DNA from: Leucobacter tardus
GTDB lineage: Bacteria > Actinomycetota > Actinomycetes > Actinomycetales > Microbacteriaceae
Reading direction: 5' to 3'
DNA: 64,000 bases
NCBI RefSeq assembly: GCF_017583045.1
Contig: NZ_JAGFBF010000001.1
Location: 496,001-560,000, forward strand
The position numbers and the translations under genes were made by a program. The notes under the pieces are model-generated. The model was not told the DNA's origin and did no database searches. It saw only the letters and a list, made by a program, of their open reading frames with translations. Of this stretch, positions 1 through 9,332 are shown in pieces. Each line of letters starts with the position of its first letter. Position 1 is the first letter of the stretch.

Positions 1-1104
1 CACGAAGATGCCGGACACCCGATCGGCGAGACGCTGCACCTCGGCCTTGCCCGACTGGGCGTCCTCGACGAGTTTCGCCATCTGCGCGAGCTGCGTATCA
101 CCGCCGACGCGGGTGGCCCGCACGACGAGCCGTCCGCTCGCGTTCACCGTCGCGCCCGTGACGGCGTCGCCAGGACCGGCCTCGACCGGCACCGACTCAC
201 CCGTCAGCATGGAGGCATCGATGGCCGAGTGGCCCGACACGATCACTCCATCGGTCGCGATCTTCTCACCCGGACGAACGACGAACTCGTCGCCGACCGA
301 GAGCTCGGCGATCGGGATCCGGACCTCGGACCCCGATCGCATCACCGCGACATCCTTCGCGCCGAGCTCGAGCAGTGCGCGCAGCGCAGCACCCGCCTGA
401 CGCTTGGACCGCTTCTCGAAATAGCGGCCGGCGAGAATGAACATCGTGACGCCGGCGGCGACCTCGAGGTAGATGTTCGCGGCACCGTCCGTCGGGGAGA
501 TCGAGATCTCGAACGGGTGCGTCATGCCGGTCACCCCGGCCGTGCCGAAGAAGAGTGCGTACACCGACCAGAGGAAGGCCGCGGTCGTGCCGACCGAGAC
601 GAGGGTGTCCATGGTCGCCGCACCGTGACGCAGGTTCATCGCCGCCGCACGGTGGAACGGCCACGCCGCCCACACGATGACGGGAGCCGCGAGGGCGAGC
701 GACAACCACTGCCAGTAGTCGAACTGCAGGGGAGGCGCCATCGCCATCGCGATGACGGGCACCGACAGAACGATGGCGCCGATGAGCCGTTGTCTGAGCG
801 CGATGAGCTCGCGGTCCGGCTCCTGCTCGGCCGCCTCGGTGTCGTCCACGCGTGCGGCCTTCGGCAGTGCAGCGGTGTACCCGGTCTTCTCGACCTCGGC
901 GATGAGGAGTTGCGCGTCATACCCCGCTGGGGTGTGCACGCGAGCCTTCTCCGTGGCGTAGTTCACGCTCGCTTCGACGCCCTCGAGCTTGTTCAACTTC
1001 TTCTCGATGCGCATGGCGCACGAGGCGCAGGTCATTCCGCCGATCTGCAGCTCGACGTGCGCTCCGGCGGTGTCCGCCGCCTGGTGCGTCTGCGATGTCG
1101 ACAT
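1..1104 (-). CDS. copA: Copper-translocating P-type ATPase, N-terminal 368 residues (cut by window edge)
   Basis: P1B-type ATPase that exports copper from the cytoplasm. The visible part starts at an ATG ending at base 1104. It has an N-terminal heavy-metal-associated domain with GMTCASC (Cys26 and Cys29), several hydrophobic membrane segments (about residues 85-240), and the actuator loop with TGES at about 301-304. The phosphorylation site (DKTGT) and ATP-binding domain lie beyond the window, so the metal specificity motif (CPC/CPH) cannot be read. It is the last visible gene of a three-gene minus-strand operon after copZ and a His-rich membrane protein (32-bp gap), all downstream of CsoR-like palindromes. 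Copper is therefore the likely substrate; silver or another soft metal cannot be excluded. Confidence 0.92.
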   Translation of the reverse strand, partial: MSTSQTHQAADTAGAHVELQIGGMTCASCAMRIEKKLNKLEGVEASVNYATEKARVHTPAGYDAQLLIAEVEKTGYTAALPKAARVDDTEAAEQEPDRELIALRQRLIGAIVLSVPVIAMAMAPPLQFDYWQWLSLALAAPVIVWAAWPFHRAAAMNLRHGAATMDTLVSVGTTAAFLWSVYALFFGTAGVTGMTHPFEISISPTDGAANIYLEVAAGVTMFILAGRYFEKRSKRQAGAALRALLELGAKDVAVMRSGSEVRIPIAELSVGDEFVVRPGEKIATDGVIVSGHSAIDASMLTGESVPVEAGPGDAVTGATVNASGRLVVRATRVGGDTQLAQMAKLVEDAQSGKAEVQRLADRVSGIFV

Positions 1105-1136
1105 GGTGTCGTTCCCTTCTGCTGCCGCGAGGTGTA

Positions 1137-2111
1137 TCAGTGGTCGTCGCCGTGGTCTTCGGCGCCCTCTTCACCGGATTCGACGTCGCCGTGGTCCTCG
1201 GCCGTCGGTGCGTCACCCGTCGCGGTGTCGACCACGAACGACGCGGTGCGCACCTCTCCCTCGACCTGGAAGTCGAAGTACAGTAGGTAGCGGCCCGGCG
1301 TGGGCGCTTCGGTGGCGAACTCCACGTCGGGGCCGGAACGGTCGCCGGCCTCGGGTTCGTCACCCTCGGGGTGGACGTGCAAGTACTCGAGGTCGCCGTC
1401 GCGCAGGGCGACGAGGTGGCCGAAGGCGCCGAGGTAGGGCTCCATGGCGGTCACGGGTTCGCCGTCTCGGGTGACGGTCAGGGTGAGTGTTGAGCTGGCG
1501 CCCGCGTACAGGTCGCCCTCGAGGGCGACATCGTACCCGTCGACGCTCGATTCGAGACGCGTATCGTGCACGTCTGCGGGGGCGAAGTCGCCGTTCACGT
1601 TGAGTGTGCGGGTGAGCGTGAGGGCCTCCTCGGCGTCTCCCGGCTGGAAGTCGGCGAAGACGCGGTAGCTGCCGGCCTCGTCCCACTCCCACGGCACCGA
1701 CCAGACCCCGGCCTCGTCGATCTCGGGGTGCACGTGCCTGAACTGCTCGCCATCGGTGCGGACGACGATGAGGTGCAGATCTTTCTCGTGCGATTCGGTG
1801 TACTCGGTGAGCGGCGCACCGTCGGCGTCGAGAATCGTGAAGCTCAGCTCGCCGGCTTCGCCCGTGTTGTGGGGTGCCGCAACGGGGCCGAGAATGAATC
1901 CGTCGGACTCGAGGGTCACGCCCCGAGGCGCCTCGGTCGCTCCGGCCGACTCGGCGTCGGCTCCGTGGCCGGCGTGGCTGCCATTTTCGGCGGCCTGCAT
2001 GCGCGCCTCGACGGCGGTCGGCGGGACCACCGCGTTCGCGATGAAGAATGCGGCGACGAAGGCGACGACGAGACCGAGGCCGTAGAGGCTGAGGCGAACC
2101 GGGGTGTTCAT
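1137..2111 (-). CDS. Membrane-anchored, His/Glu-rich protein of the copper operon
   Basis: 324-residue protein with one N-terminal membrane segment (about residues 9-30) and the rest predicted outside. The ectodomain has two related beta-rich stretches, each with a HVHPE motif (for example [14 protein letters not shown]), and the C-terminus is acidic and His-rich (ending DHGDDH). Its position between copZ (8-bp gap) and copA (32-bp gap) suggests it binds or buffers copper at the outer face of the membrane, perhaps receiving metal from CopA. That role is inference from context and the clustered His residues. I recognise no named enzymatic domain. Confidence 0.8.
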   Translation of the reverse strand: MNTPVRLSLYGLGLVVAFVAAFFIANAVVPPTAVEARMQAAENGSHAGHGADAESAGATEAPRGVTLESDGFILGPVAAPHNTGEAGELSFTILDADGAPLTEYTESHEKDLHLIVVRTDGEQFRHVHPEIDEAGVWSVPWEWDEAGSYRVFADFQPGDAEEALTLTRTLNVNGDFAPADVHDTRLESSVDGYDVALEGDLYAGASSTLTLTVTRDGEPVTAMEPYLGAFGHLVALRDGDLEYLHVHPEGDEPEAGDRSGPDVEFATEAPTPGRYLLYFDFQVEGEVRTASFVVDTATGDAPTAEDHGDVESGEEGAEDHGDDH

Positions 2112-2119
2112 GACGGAAC

Positions 2120-2332
2120 CTACGCGCGCTGCGCTTCGTAGCCCGCCTCTTCGACGGCCGCGAGTATGGCGGCGTCGTCGGCGGGGGCGTCGGCGGTCGT
2201 CACGACGAGCTTGCCCGTCGACGAACTGACGTCGATGTCGGTGACGTCGGCGATCTGGCCGACCTCTCCGCGGATCGCCGTCTCGCAGTGGCCGCAGCTC
2301 ATGCCGGTGACCTGGTATTCGGTGGTGGCCAT
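2120..2332 (-). CDS. copZ: Copper chaperone, CopZ-like heavy-metal-associated domain
   Basis: 70-residue single HMA-domain protein with the metal-binding motif MSCGHC near residues 11-16 and the usual length for CopZ chaperones, which deliver Cu(I) to CopA. The ATG start ending at 2332 is chosen because a strong AGGAGG ribosome site lies just upstream and because the HMA fold begins there; an in-frame extension further upstream would run through the operator region. It is the first gene of the operon, immediately downstream of two CsoR-like operator palindromes, so it is likely copper-induced. Confidence 0.93.
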   Translation of the reverse strand: MATTEYQVTGMSCGHCETAIRGEVGQIADVTDIDVSSSTGKLVVTTADAPADDAAILAAVEEAGYEAQRA

Positions 2333-2357
2333 GGGGTCCTCCTGTCGTCGTGGATGA

Positions 2358-2406
2358 TACCCCTGAGGGGTACCCGTACTCGACACTCTATACCCATGAG
2401 GGGTAT
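2358..2406. promoter_or_regulatory. Two CsoR-like operator palindromes
   Basis: TACCCCTGAGGGGTA at 2358-2372 is a perfect 15-bp palindrome. A second copy, ATACCC-5 nt-GGGTAT, spans 2390-2406. Both match the G/C-tract dyads bound by the Cu(I)-sensing repressor CsoR, and they lie directly upstream of copZ. Centre-to-centre distance is about 33 bp, i.e. near three helical turns. No csoR gene is in the window; it may lie beyond the left edge or elsewhere. Confidence 0.8.
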
Positions 2407-2490
2407 CCCGCGCAAGGGGCGCGTCGGGATCCGCGCGCGCCACCCGCGGCCCGCGCCGCTCGCGCCACTCGCGCCGCTCCCGCCGCTCGC

Positions 2491-2547
2491 CGAGATTGCG
2501 CGAACTCTGGCTTCGCAAGCGTTGAAGCCAGAGTTCGCGCAATCTCG
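2491..2547. repeat. Perfect 24-bp inverted repeat hairpin, copy 1
   Basis: Arms 2491-2514 and 2524-2547 are exact reverse complements around a 9-nt loop. The outer (CGAGATTGC) and inner (TGGCTTC) parts of the left arm are shared with the second hairpin about 110 bp away, while the middle differs. No poly-U tract follows, so a plain terminator is not the obvious reading; a dispersed palindromic element is more likely. Confidence 0.85.
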
Positions 2548-2603
2548 ATGGCGCGCGGCAGGGCTCGGGGTACGAGGGATGGCGCGCACCGCGCGCAGTG
2601 CGC

Positions 2604-2660
2604 CGAGATTGCAGAAAGTCTGGCTTCGCACACGCTGAAGCCAGACTTTCTGCAATCTCG
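2604..2660. repeat. Perfect 24-bp inverted repeat hairpin, copy 2
   Basis: Arms 2604-2627 and 2637-2660 are exact reverse complements around a 9-nt loop. The left arm differs from copy 1 at four positions in its middle, and each difference is compensated in the right arm. The following 85 bases are an extremely G/C-rich stretch up to the SDR stop codon. Confidence 0.85.
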
Positions 2661-2746
2661 ACGGGGGCGGGGGTGACGAGGGGGGGGCGGGCCCCGGCCC
2701 GGCCCGGCCCACGGGGGACGCGAGGGCCCCGCCCCGGGGCCCCGGG

Positions 2747-3499
2747 TTACGGGGCGGTGTATCCGCCGTCGACGAGGTGGTAGCTTCCCGTGACGAAGGA
2801 AGCGGCGTCGCTCGCGAGGAACGCGATCAGGTGGGCGACCTCTTCGGCGCGTCCGAGTCGCCCGATCGGGTGTTTCGCGATCAACCCCTGCTTTGCCTCT
2901 GCGGGTGCGTTCGCGAGCAGCGGGGTGTCGATGTAGCCGGGGCCCACCGAGTTCACGCGCACGCCGGCCGTCGCGTATTCGAGTGCGGCTGTCTTCGTGA
3001 GTCCGACGACGGCGTGCTTCGTCGAGACGTAGGCGGGGGATCCGGCGGTGCCGACGCTGCCGAGGATCGACGCGACGTTCACCACCGCGCCGCCGCCGTG
3101 TGACGACATGGCAGTGACCTGGGCGCGCGTGCCGCGGAACACGGCGTTGAGGTTGATGCTCACCACTTTCTCCCAATCGGCGTCCGTGTACTCGCCCGTG
3201 GGGGCGACGGCTCCGCCGATTCCGGCGTTGTTCACGCCGATGCCGAGGGGTGCGAGCTCCTCGGCGGCGCGCACGGTCTCTTCCACCACCTCGGTCGCCG
3301 AGGCGTCGCCGACGACGGAGACCGCGGTGCCCCCGGCAGCCTCGATCTCGCTGACGACGGACTGCGCGGCGGACGCGTCGAGATCCTGCACCACGACCTT
3401 CGCGCCGTTCGCCGCGAGGAGGAGCGCGGTCGCGCGCCCGATCCCGGAGCCCGCTCCGGTGACGATCGCTGAACGGTCTGCGACATCGTACGTAGCCAT
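2747..3499 (-). CDS. SDR-family NAD(P)-dependent oxidoreductase
   Basis: Classical short-chain dehydrogenase/reductase of 250 residues. Visible landmarks are the cofactor motif TGAGSGIG near the N-terminus, NNAGIG in the middle, the catalytic YVSTK (YxxxK) and the PG-[YI]-IDTP segment after it. It probably interconverts an alcohol and a ketone with NAD(H) or NADP(H); the substrate cannot be told. The ATG ending at 3499 is preferred over one five codons upstream because a GGAAAGGA ribosome site precedes it at good spacing. It is divergent from the GntR/prp locus, so it may or may not share its control. Confidence 0.88.
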   Translation of the reverse strand: MATYDVADRSAIVTGAGSGIGRATALLLAANGAKVVVQDLDASAAQSVVSEIEAAGGTAVSVVGDASATEVVEETVRAAEELAPLGIGVNNAGIGGAVAPTGEYTDADWEKVVSINLNAVFRGTRAQVTAMSSHGGGAVVNVASILGSVGTAGSPAYVSTKHAVVGLTKTAALEYATAGVRVNSVGPGYIDTPLLANAPAEAKQGLIAKHPIGRLGRAEEVAHLIAFLASDAASFVTGSYHLVDGGYTAP

Positions 3500-3639
3500 G
3501 AGTGTCCTTTCCATCGAATGCCCGTGAGGGGCCTGTGCTCGTCACGGTACGCCTCGAGATTGGGTGCGCGCTTGACGCCGTTCAGGTGGGGGGAATCGTG
3601 CCCACCCACGCAGCCGACAGAGGCGATCGTAGGTCAGCA

Positions 3640-3700
3640 ATGTATACGGAGACGGACTCCAAGCCACGATCATTGCCCCGAAGCATGCCTTATGTATACA
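3640..3700. promoter_or_regulatory. Two TGTATAC operator-like sites before the GntR-prp operon
   Basis: ATGTATAC at 3640-3647 and TGTATACA at 3693-3700 contain the palindrome GTATAC typical of FadR/VanR-subfamily GntR operators. They lie just upstream of the GntR gene, about 53 bp apart, suggesting autoregulation together with prpDBC. TATGTA at the second site could also serve as a -10 element. Confidence 0.5.
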
Positions 3701-3738
3701 GTAGGTCGCACAGCGACAGATCGGACGACGGGGGGCGA

Positions 3739-4380
3739 ATGGTGCGAGCCGGTGAACGCGCCTACGCGGCCCTGCTCGAGGAGATCCAGACCGGATCCCT
3801 GCCCCCGGGCACCGTGCTCGGCGAGGTGGAGCAGGCGGCACGCCTCGGGGTGAGCCGCACTCCGCTGCGCGAGGCACTGCGTCGGCTCATCGCCGACGGG
3901 CTCGTGGTGCAGCAGTCGCCGCGCGTGCTGGTGGTCTCGGGGTTCGACGTCGCCGACATCCGCGCGCTGTTCGAGGCGCGTCGAGCCTTCGAGGAGACCG
4001 CGGCCCGCATCGCGGCATCCCGAGGCGATCTCGCGGAGTTCCGCGAGCTGGCGGCCGCGTTCGGCGACGCGGATCCGGGCGATGACGCGTCGGTCGACGC
4101 GTACTACGCACTGATCGAGCGATTCGATGCTGCGATCGATGCTGCGGTCGCCAATCCGTATCTGACGTCCGCGCTGCGCACCGTTCGCACGCACCTCGCC
4201 CGGGCGAGGCGTCTGGCGCGCGACAACGATGCACGGTTGCGCGCCTCCGTCTCGGAGCACCGGCTCATCGCAGCGGCGATCGCCGACGGCGACGCCGAGC
4301 TCGCGGCCCACGCCACGCATGTCCACCTGCATCACGCTCTCGCAGCGATCCTCACCTCTCTGTCGGAAGGAACACCATGA
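3739..4380 (+). CDS. GntR-family (FadR-type) regulator of the prp operon
   Basis: 213-residue regulator with an N-terminal winged helix ([13 protein letters not shown] is the recognition helix) and an all-alpha FCD ligand-binding domain with conserved His residues (ending SEHRLIAAA and HLHHALA). I chose the ATG at 3739, preceded by a G-rich ribosome site; an in-frame ATG at 3685 would place the start within the TGTATAC site. The stop overlaps the prpD start (ATGA), so the regulator is translationally coupled with the methylcitrate-cycle genes and probably senses a propionate-derived acid such as 2-methylcitrate. The ligand is inference. Confidence 0.85.
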   Translation: MVRAGERAYAALLEEIQTGSLPPGTVLGEVEQAARLGVSRTPLREALRRLIADGLVVQQSPRVLVVSGFDVADIRALFEARRAFEETAARIAASRGDLAEFRELAAAFGDADPGDDASVDAYYALIERFDAAIDAAVANPYLTSALRTVRTHLARARRLARDNDARLRASVSEHRLIAAAIADGDAELAAHATHVHLHHALAAILTSLSEGTP

Positions 4381-5921
4381 CCGTCACCCATCACGTCCGC
4401 GTCTACCGGAGCGAGGAAGAACTGGCCAGGCAGGATCAGCTCGCCTGGAAGATCGCGGAGGTCGCGACCGACGATGTCGCACTCGACGCAGACGTCGTCG
4501 AGATGATCATCAACCGCATCATCGACAACGCGTCGGTCGCCGCGGCGTCGCTGAATCGCGCGCCCATCATGGCCTCCCGGGCGCAGGCGCTCGCCCACCC
4601 GGTGTCGCGGGGCGGCCGCGGGGCGACGGTCTTCGGCCTCGACGGTGCCGCAGACGCCGACGACGAACCGACCCTGGCGAGCCCCGAATGGGCGGCGTGG
4701 ACGAACGGTGTGGCCGTGCGCGAGCTCGACTACCACGACACCTTCCTCGCGGCGGAGTACTCGCACCCCGGTGACAACATCCCGCCGATCCTCGCCGTCG
4801 CCCAGCACGTCGGAGCCGACGGCCGAGCGGTGCTGCGCGGCATTGCGACGGGGTACGAGATCCAGATGGATCTCGTGCGTGCGATCTGCCTGCACCGCCA
4901 CAAGATCGATCATGTGGCCCATCTCGGCCCGTCGGCCGCCGCGGGTATCGGCACGTTGCTCGGGCTCGACACCGAGACGGTCTTCCAGGCCGTCGGGCAG
5001 GCTCTGCACACCACGACGGCCACGCGGCAGAGCCGCAAGGGCGAGATCTCGACGTGGAAGGCGCACGCGCCGGCCTTCGCCGGGAAGCTCGCGATCGAGG
5101 CCGTGGACCGCGCCATGCGGGGTCAGACCTCGCCGAGCCCCATCTACGAGGGCGAGGACGGAGTGATCGCTTGGATGCTCGACGGCCCGAGCGCGGCGTA
5201 CGAGGTTCCGCTGCCGGCACCGGGCGAGGCGAAGCGCGCCATCTTGGACTCGTACACGAAGGAGCACTCGGCCGAGTACCAGGCGCAGGCTTGGATCGAT
5301 CTGGCACGCAAGCTGCACGGGCAGCATTCGGAGCTCGCGGACCCTGCCAATGTGCAGAGCATCGTGCTGCATACGAGCCACCACACGCATTTCGTCATCG
5401 GATCGGGTGCGAACGACCCGCAGAAGTACGACCCGACCGCGTCGCGCGAGACCCTCGATCACTCGATTCCGTACATTTTCGCGGTGGCGCTGCAGGACGG
5501 CGGCTGGCACCACGTCGACTCGTACACTCCCGAGCGGGCGGGCCGTGCCGACACCGTCGCCCTGTGGCATCGCGTCACGACCGCCGAGGATGCGGAGTGG
5601 ACGCGCCGGTACCACTCGGAGGATCCCGATGAGAAGGCGTTCGGCGGACGCGTCGAGATCACGCTGACGAACGGCGAGCGCATCGTCGATGAGATCGCCG
5701 TCGCCGATGCACACCCGCTCGGCGCGCGTCCGTTCGCGCGCGAGCAGTACATCCGCAAGTTCCGGATCCTCGCCGAGCCCGTGCTCGACGCCGCCGAGAT
5801 CGATCGCTTCCTCGAGCTCGTGCAGCGCCTCCCCGAACTCACCGCCGCCGAGGTGCGCGAGCTGAACATCGTCGCGGGGGTCGGCGTGCTCGATCCCGCC
5901 GTACCGCAGGGGCTGTTCTGA
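4377..5921 (+). CDS. prpD: 2-methylcitrate dehydratase (MmgE/PrpD family)
   Basis: 514-residue PrpD-family protein that dehydrates 2-methylcitrate to 2-methyl-cis-aconitate in the methylcitrate cycle of propionyl-CoA breakdown. Family landmarks include the helical HNRP-like region near the N-terminus, a segment rich in G/H/A around [14 protein letters not shown], and the conserved [15 protein letters not shown] stretch about two-thirds along. Length is normal for the family. It overlaps the GntR gene by four bases upstream and prpB by one base downstream, which indicates one transcript and coupled translation. Confidence 0.93.
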   Translation: MTVTHHVRVYRSEEELARQDQLAWKIAEVATDDVALDADVVEMIINRIIDNASVAAASLNRAPIMASRAQALAHPVSRGGRGATVFGLDGAADADDEPTLASPEWAAWTNGVAVRELDYHDTFLAAEYSHPGDNIPPILAVAQHVGADGRAVLRGIATGYEIQMDLVRAICLHRHKIDHVAHLGPSAAAGIGTLLGLDTETVFQAVGQALHTTTATRQSRKGEISTWKAHAPAFAGKLAIEAVDRAMRGQTSPSPIYEGEDGVIAWMLDGPSAAYEVPLPAPGEAKRAILDSYTKEHSAEYQAQAWIDLARKLHGQHSELADPANVQSIVLHTSHHTHFVIGSGANDPQKYDPTASRETLDHSIPYIFAVALQDGGWHHVDSYTPERAGRADTVALWHRVTTAEDAEWTRRYHSEDPDEKAFGGRVEITLTNGERIVDEIAVADAHPLGARPFAREQYIRKFRILAEPVLDAAEIDRFLELVQRLPELTAAEVRELNIVAGVGVLDPAVPQGLF

Positions 5922-6832
5922 TGCTGTACGCGCAGACCACACCTGAAGCGAAGCGCCGGGCGTTCCGCGAGCGGCTCTCGAGCGGCGAGCTGCTGCGCAT
6001 GCCCGGAGCCTTCAACCCGCTTTCGGCACGACTCATCGAGCAGAAGGGGTTCGACGGCGTGTACGTCTCGGGCGCCGTACTCGCCGCCGATCTCGGGTTG
6101 CCCGACATCGGTCTGACGACGCTCACGGAGGTCGCCGGGCGAGGCGCGCAGATCGCGCGCATGACGGACCTGCCCACGCTCATCGACGCCGACACGGGGT
6201 TCGGCGAACCCATGAATGTGGCGCGCACGATCCAGGAGCTCGAGAACGCCGCCCTGGCCGGGTGCCATATCGAGGACCAGGTGAATCCGAAGCGGTGCGG
6301 GCACCTCGACGGCAAGACGGTCGTGGACGAGGCGACGGCGGCGCAGCGGATCCGCGCGGCCGTCGACGCCCGCCGCGACGACCAGTTCCTCGTCATGGCG
6401 CGCACCGACATCCGGGCGACGCAGGACGGAGAGGCCGGCCTGCGCGCGGCGACGGATCGCGCGAAGGCCCTCGTCGACGCGGGTGCCGATGCGATCTTCC
6501 CCGAGGCGATGCGCACGCTCGAGGAGTTCGCGGCGATGCGCGCGGCCGTCGATGTTCCGCTGCTGGCCAACATGACCGAGTTCGGCAAGAGCGAGCTGTT
6601 CACGGCTCAGCAGCTCGCCGATGTCGGCATGAATCTGGTGATCTGGCCGGTCTCGATGCTCCGCATCTCGATGGGAGCCACGGGGCGCGCACTCGATGAG
6701 TTGAACGCGTCGGGCAGTCTGAGCGGCAAGCTCGATGAGATGCAGCACCGCGCCGACCTGTACGACCTCGTCGACTATCAGGCGTACAACCATTTCGATA
6801 CGGACGTGTTCAACTTCACGGTCTCGCGATAG
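5921..6832 (+). CDS. prpB: 2-methylisocitrate lyase
   Basis: 303-residue member of the isocitrate lyase/PEP mutase superfamily that splits 2-methylisocitrate into pyruvate and succinate. The metal-binding DADTGFG (about 89-95) and the catalytic KRCGH (124-128, Cys126) are intact. The ATG overlaps the prpD stop by one base. It is the second enzyme gene in the GntR-prpD-prpB-prpC operon. Confidence 0.95.
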   Translation: MLYAQTTPEAKRRAFRERLSSGELLRMPGAFNPLSARLIEQKGFDGVYVSGAVLAADLGLPDIGLTTLTEVAGRGAQIARMTDLPTLIDADTGFGEPMNVARTIQELENAALAGCHIEDQVNPKRCGHLDGKTVVDEATAAQRIRAAVDARRDDQFLVMARTDIRATQDGEAGLRAATDRAKALVDAGADAIFPEAMRTLEEFAAMRAAVDVPLLANMTEFGKSELFTAQQLADVGMNLVIWPVSMLRISMGATGRALDELNASGSLSGKLDEMQHRADLYDLVDYQAYNHFDTDVFNFTVSR

Positions 6833-6872
6833 CGTGACCCCAGTACAGCGACCTCAGAGCGAAGGAGCCACC

Positions 6873-8006
6873 ATGGCGGATGCGGATATCAAGAAGGGCC
6901 TCGTCGGCGTCGTCGTCGATGTGACCGCGATCTCGAAGGTCAACCCCGAGACGAACAGCCTGCTGTATCGGGGGTACCCCGTGCAGGAACTCGCGGACAC
7001 GCAGTCCTTCGAAGCGGTCGCGCATCTGCTGTGGAGCGGTGAACTGCCGACCGCGGATGAGCTGGCGGGGCTGCGCGCGGAAGAGCGCCGGTACCGTGCG
7101 CTCGATCCGGAGGTGCGCGCGGCGATCGATCTCCTGCCGCTCGATGCGCACCCGATGGACGAGGCGCGTACGGCGGTCAGCGTGATCGGCGCGCGGAGCC
7201 TCGCCGGATCCGGATCGGTGCTCGATGCGTCGGGGACGCCCGAGGAGAACCGTGCGCGCAGCATCGAGCTCTTCGCCGCGCTCCCCGCGATCGTCGCGTA
7301 CGGTCAGCGTCGCCGTCGCCATGAGGAGCTCGTCGAACCGCGCGACGATCTCGATTACGCGGCGAACTTCTTGTGGATGGTGTTCGGTCGCGAGCCCGCC
7401 GAGGTCGAGGTCGACGCGTTCAACCGGTCGATGATTCTCTACGCGGAGCACTCGTTCAACGCGTCCACGTTCACGGCTCGCGTCATCACGTCGACCCTCT
7501 CCGATCTCTACTCGGCGGTGACCGGGGCGATCGGTGCGCTCAAGGGGCCGCTGCACGGCGGCGCGAACGAGGCGGTCATGCACATTCTCGACGAGATCGG
7601 CAGCGCCGAGAGAGTGGAGTCGTGGCTCGACGAGGCGCTCGCCGAGAAGCGCAAGATCATGGGTTTCGGGCACCGCGTCTACAAGAACGGCGACTCCCGG
7701 GTGCCGACGATGCAGGCCGCCCTCGACCGGCTCGTCGAGCACTACGATCGCTCGGATGTCGGAGATCTGGCGGCGGCGCTCGAGCGCGAGTTCGTCGAGC
7801 GGAAGGGCATCTACCCGAACCTCGACTACCCGTCGGGACCGGCGTACCATCTGCTCGGCTTCGACACCGTCACCTTCACGCCGCTCTTCATCGCGGCGCG
7901 CATCACGGGGTGGACGGCGCACATCATGGAGCAGGCCGAAGCGAACGCGCTGATCCGCCCGCTCTCCGACTACAACGGGCCGGACGAGCGTCACATCGAG
8001 GGGTGA
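6873..8006 (+). CDS. prpC: 2-methylcitrate synthase (citrate synthase family)
   Basis: 377-residue short-form citrate synthase-fold enzyme that condenses propionyl-CoA with oxaloacetate. Catalytic His are visible in LHGGANE (His228) and GFGHRVYK (His267), and an Asp in NLDYPSG near 317; AEHSFNAST around 193 is also conserved. The ATG at 6873 is set by a GAAGGAG ribosome site six bases upstream; an in-frame extension to 6735 would overlap prpB and has no family match. Assignment as methylcitrate rather than citrate synthase rests on operon context with prpD and prpB. Confidence 0.93.
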   Translation: MADADIKKGLVGVVVDVTAISKVNPETNSLLYRGYPVQELADTQSFEAVAHLLWSGELPTADELAGLRAEERRYRALDPEVRAAIDLLPLDAHPMDEARTAVSVIGARSLAGSGSVLDASGTPEENRARSIELFAALPAIVAYGQRRRRHEELVEPRDDLDYAANFLWMVFGREPAEVEVDAFNRSMILYAEHSFNASTFTARVITSTLSDLYSAVTGAIGALKGPLHGGANEAVMHILDEIGSAERVESWLDEALAEKRKIMGFGHRVYKNGDSRVPTMQAALDRLVEHYDRSDVGDLAAALEREFVERKGIYPNLDYPSGPAYHLLGFDTVTFTPLFIAARITGWTAHIMEQAEANALIRPLSDYNGPDERHIEG

Positions 8007-8066
8007 GCCGCACCGGGCGCGTCGCCCAGGTGGCGCGCCCGGTCGCGACGCCGTAACGTCGTACGG

Positions 8067-9332
8067 GTGACTGATCAGCTCGCGTCGGCAGACGCGCACG
8101 AGCCCGCACTGCGGATCGCCTTCGTCGTCCTGCACACCTCCCCGCTCGATGAGCCGGGAACGAAGGACGCCGGCGGGATGAACGTGGTCGTCGTGCATCA
8201 GGCTGCGGAGCTCGCGAGACTCGGGCACGAGGTCGAACTGATCACCCGGCGCAGTTCACCCGACCTGCCCGAGACGGTGGAGCTGTCGAGCGGTGTCACG
8301 GTGCGGCACCTCGATGTCGGTCCGCCGCGCCTGCTCGCCAAGGGCGACCACGAAGCGCTGATGGAGGAGTTCGGCGTCGCGCTCGCCGCGCACCTGCAGG
8401 AGCATCCGTGCGACGTGCTGCACGCCGAGCACTGGTTCTCGGGGATCGCGGCGCTGCCTGCGGCGCGCGCACTCGGCATTCCGCTCGTGCAGAGCTACCA
8501 CAGCATCGCGGCCGACCCCGATTCGCCGCTGACCGAGGGCGAGCGACCCGAGTCCCCCGGACGGCTGGCGGGAGAGAAGCGGCTCGCGGGCGAGGTGGAC
8601 CTCGTCGTCGCGGTCAGCGAAGCGGAACGCGCGACGATCCTCGGTCGGCTCGGTGCCGACCCCGACCGGGTGCGCGTAGTGCCGCTCGGCGTGGACACGC
8701 GTATGTTCCGTCCGTGCGAGCCAGGGGAGTGCGCCGAGCGCCGCGAATGGCTTGACCGCGGCGGGCGACCCGAGGTGCTTGTCGCGGGGCGGCTGCACCC
8801 GTTGAAGGGCGTCGATCTCGCCGTGCGCGCGGTCGCCGCGATTCCCGCCGAGCGACGTCCGGTGCTGCGCGTCATCGGCGTGCCGCCGCCCGACGGCGAC
8901 GACTACGCCCGCAGCCTGCACGAGCTCGTCGCTGAGTCTGGCATGCTCGCGACCGTCGCCTTCGACGGAGCGTTGCGGCGACAGGATCTCGCCGAGCGAC
9001 TCCGTCGCACCACGCTCGTGCTCATGCCCTCCCACTCCGAGACGTTCGGCCTCGTCGCGCTCGAGGGCGAGGCCTCGGGAATTCCGGTGATCGCGCGCTC
9101 CGTCGGCGGTCTGCGCGAGTCGGTGGTGGACGGCGAGACCGGTCTGCTGCTGACCGGCGACGATCCGGAGGTCTGGGCCGCGGCGATCGATCGTCTCCTC
9201 GCGGACGAGGAGCTCGCCACGCGCATGGGCAAGGCGGCGAGGCGCTTCGCGCTCACCCGCAACTGGCGGGCCTCGGCGCGCAAACTGGCGCGCGTCTACC
9301 GCGATCTCCTCGCGGACGCTGCGGGGCGATAA
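8067..9332 (+). CDS. mshA: GT4 glycosyltransferase, MshA-like (D-inositol-3-phosphate glycosyltransferase)
   Basis: 421-residue GT-B fold glycosyltransferase. The N-terminal segment HTSP-5-GTKDAGGMNVVV is the MshA hallmark, and the C-terminal domain has HSETFGLVALEGEASG, the nucleotide-sugar binding region. MshA joins GlcNAc to 1L-myo-inositol-1-phosphate in the first step of mycothiol synthesis in actinobacteria. GTG start at 8067 with a poor ribosome site. It may be a single-gene transcript; its 3' end overlaps the convergent amidase by 37 bases. Another GT4 sugar transferase role is possible, but the GGMN motif favours MshA. Confidence 0.8.
   Translation: MTDQLASADAHEPALRIAFVVLHTSPLDEPGTKDAGGMNVVVVHQAAELARLGHEVELITRRSSPDLPETVELSSGVTVRHLDVGPPRLLAKGDHEALMEEFGVALAAHLQEHPCDVLHAEHWFSGIAALPAARALGIPLVQSYHSIAADPDSPLTEGERPESPGRLAGEKRLAGEVDLVVAVSEAERATILGRLGADPDRVRVVPLGVDTRMFRPCEPGECAERREWLDRGGRPEVLVAGRLHPLKGVDLAVRAVAAIPAERRPVLRVIGVPPPDGDDYARSLHELVAESGMLATVAFDGALRRQDLAERLRRTTLVLMPSHSETFGLVALEGEASGIPVIARSVGGLRESVVDGETGLLLTGDDPEVWAAAIDRLLADEELATRMGKAARRFALTRNWRASARKLARVYRDLLADAAGR

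Noticed and set aside
2388..3545. Long minus-strand open frame of 385 codons through the hairpins and the SDR gene
   Set aside because: It is Arg-rich and reads the SDR gene in a wrong frame; high-GC shadow without family match.
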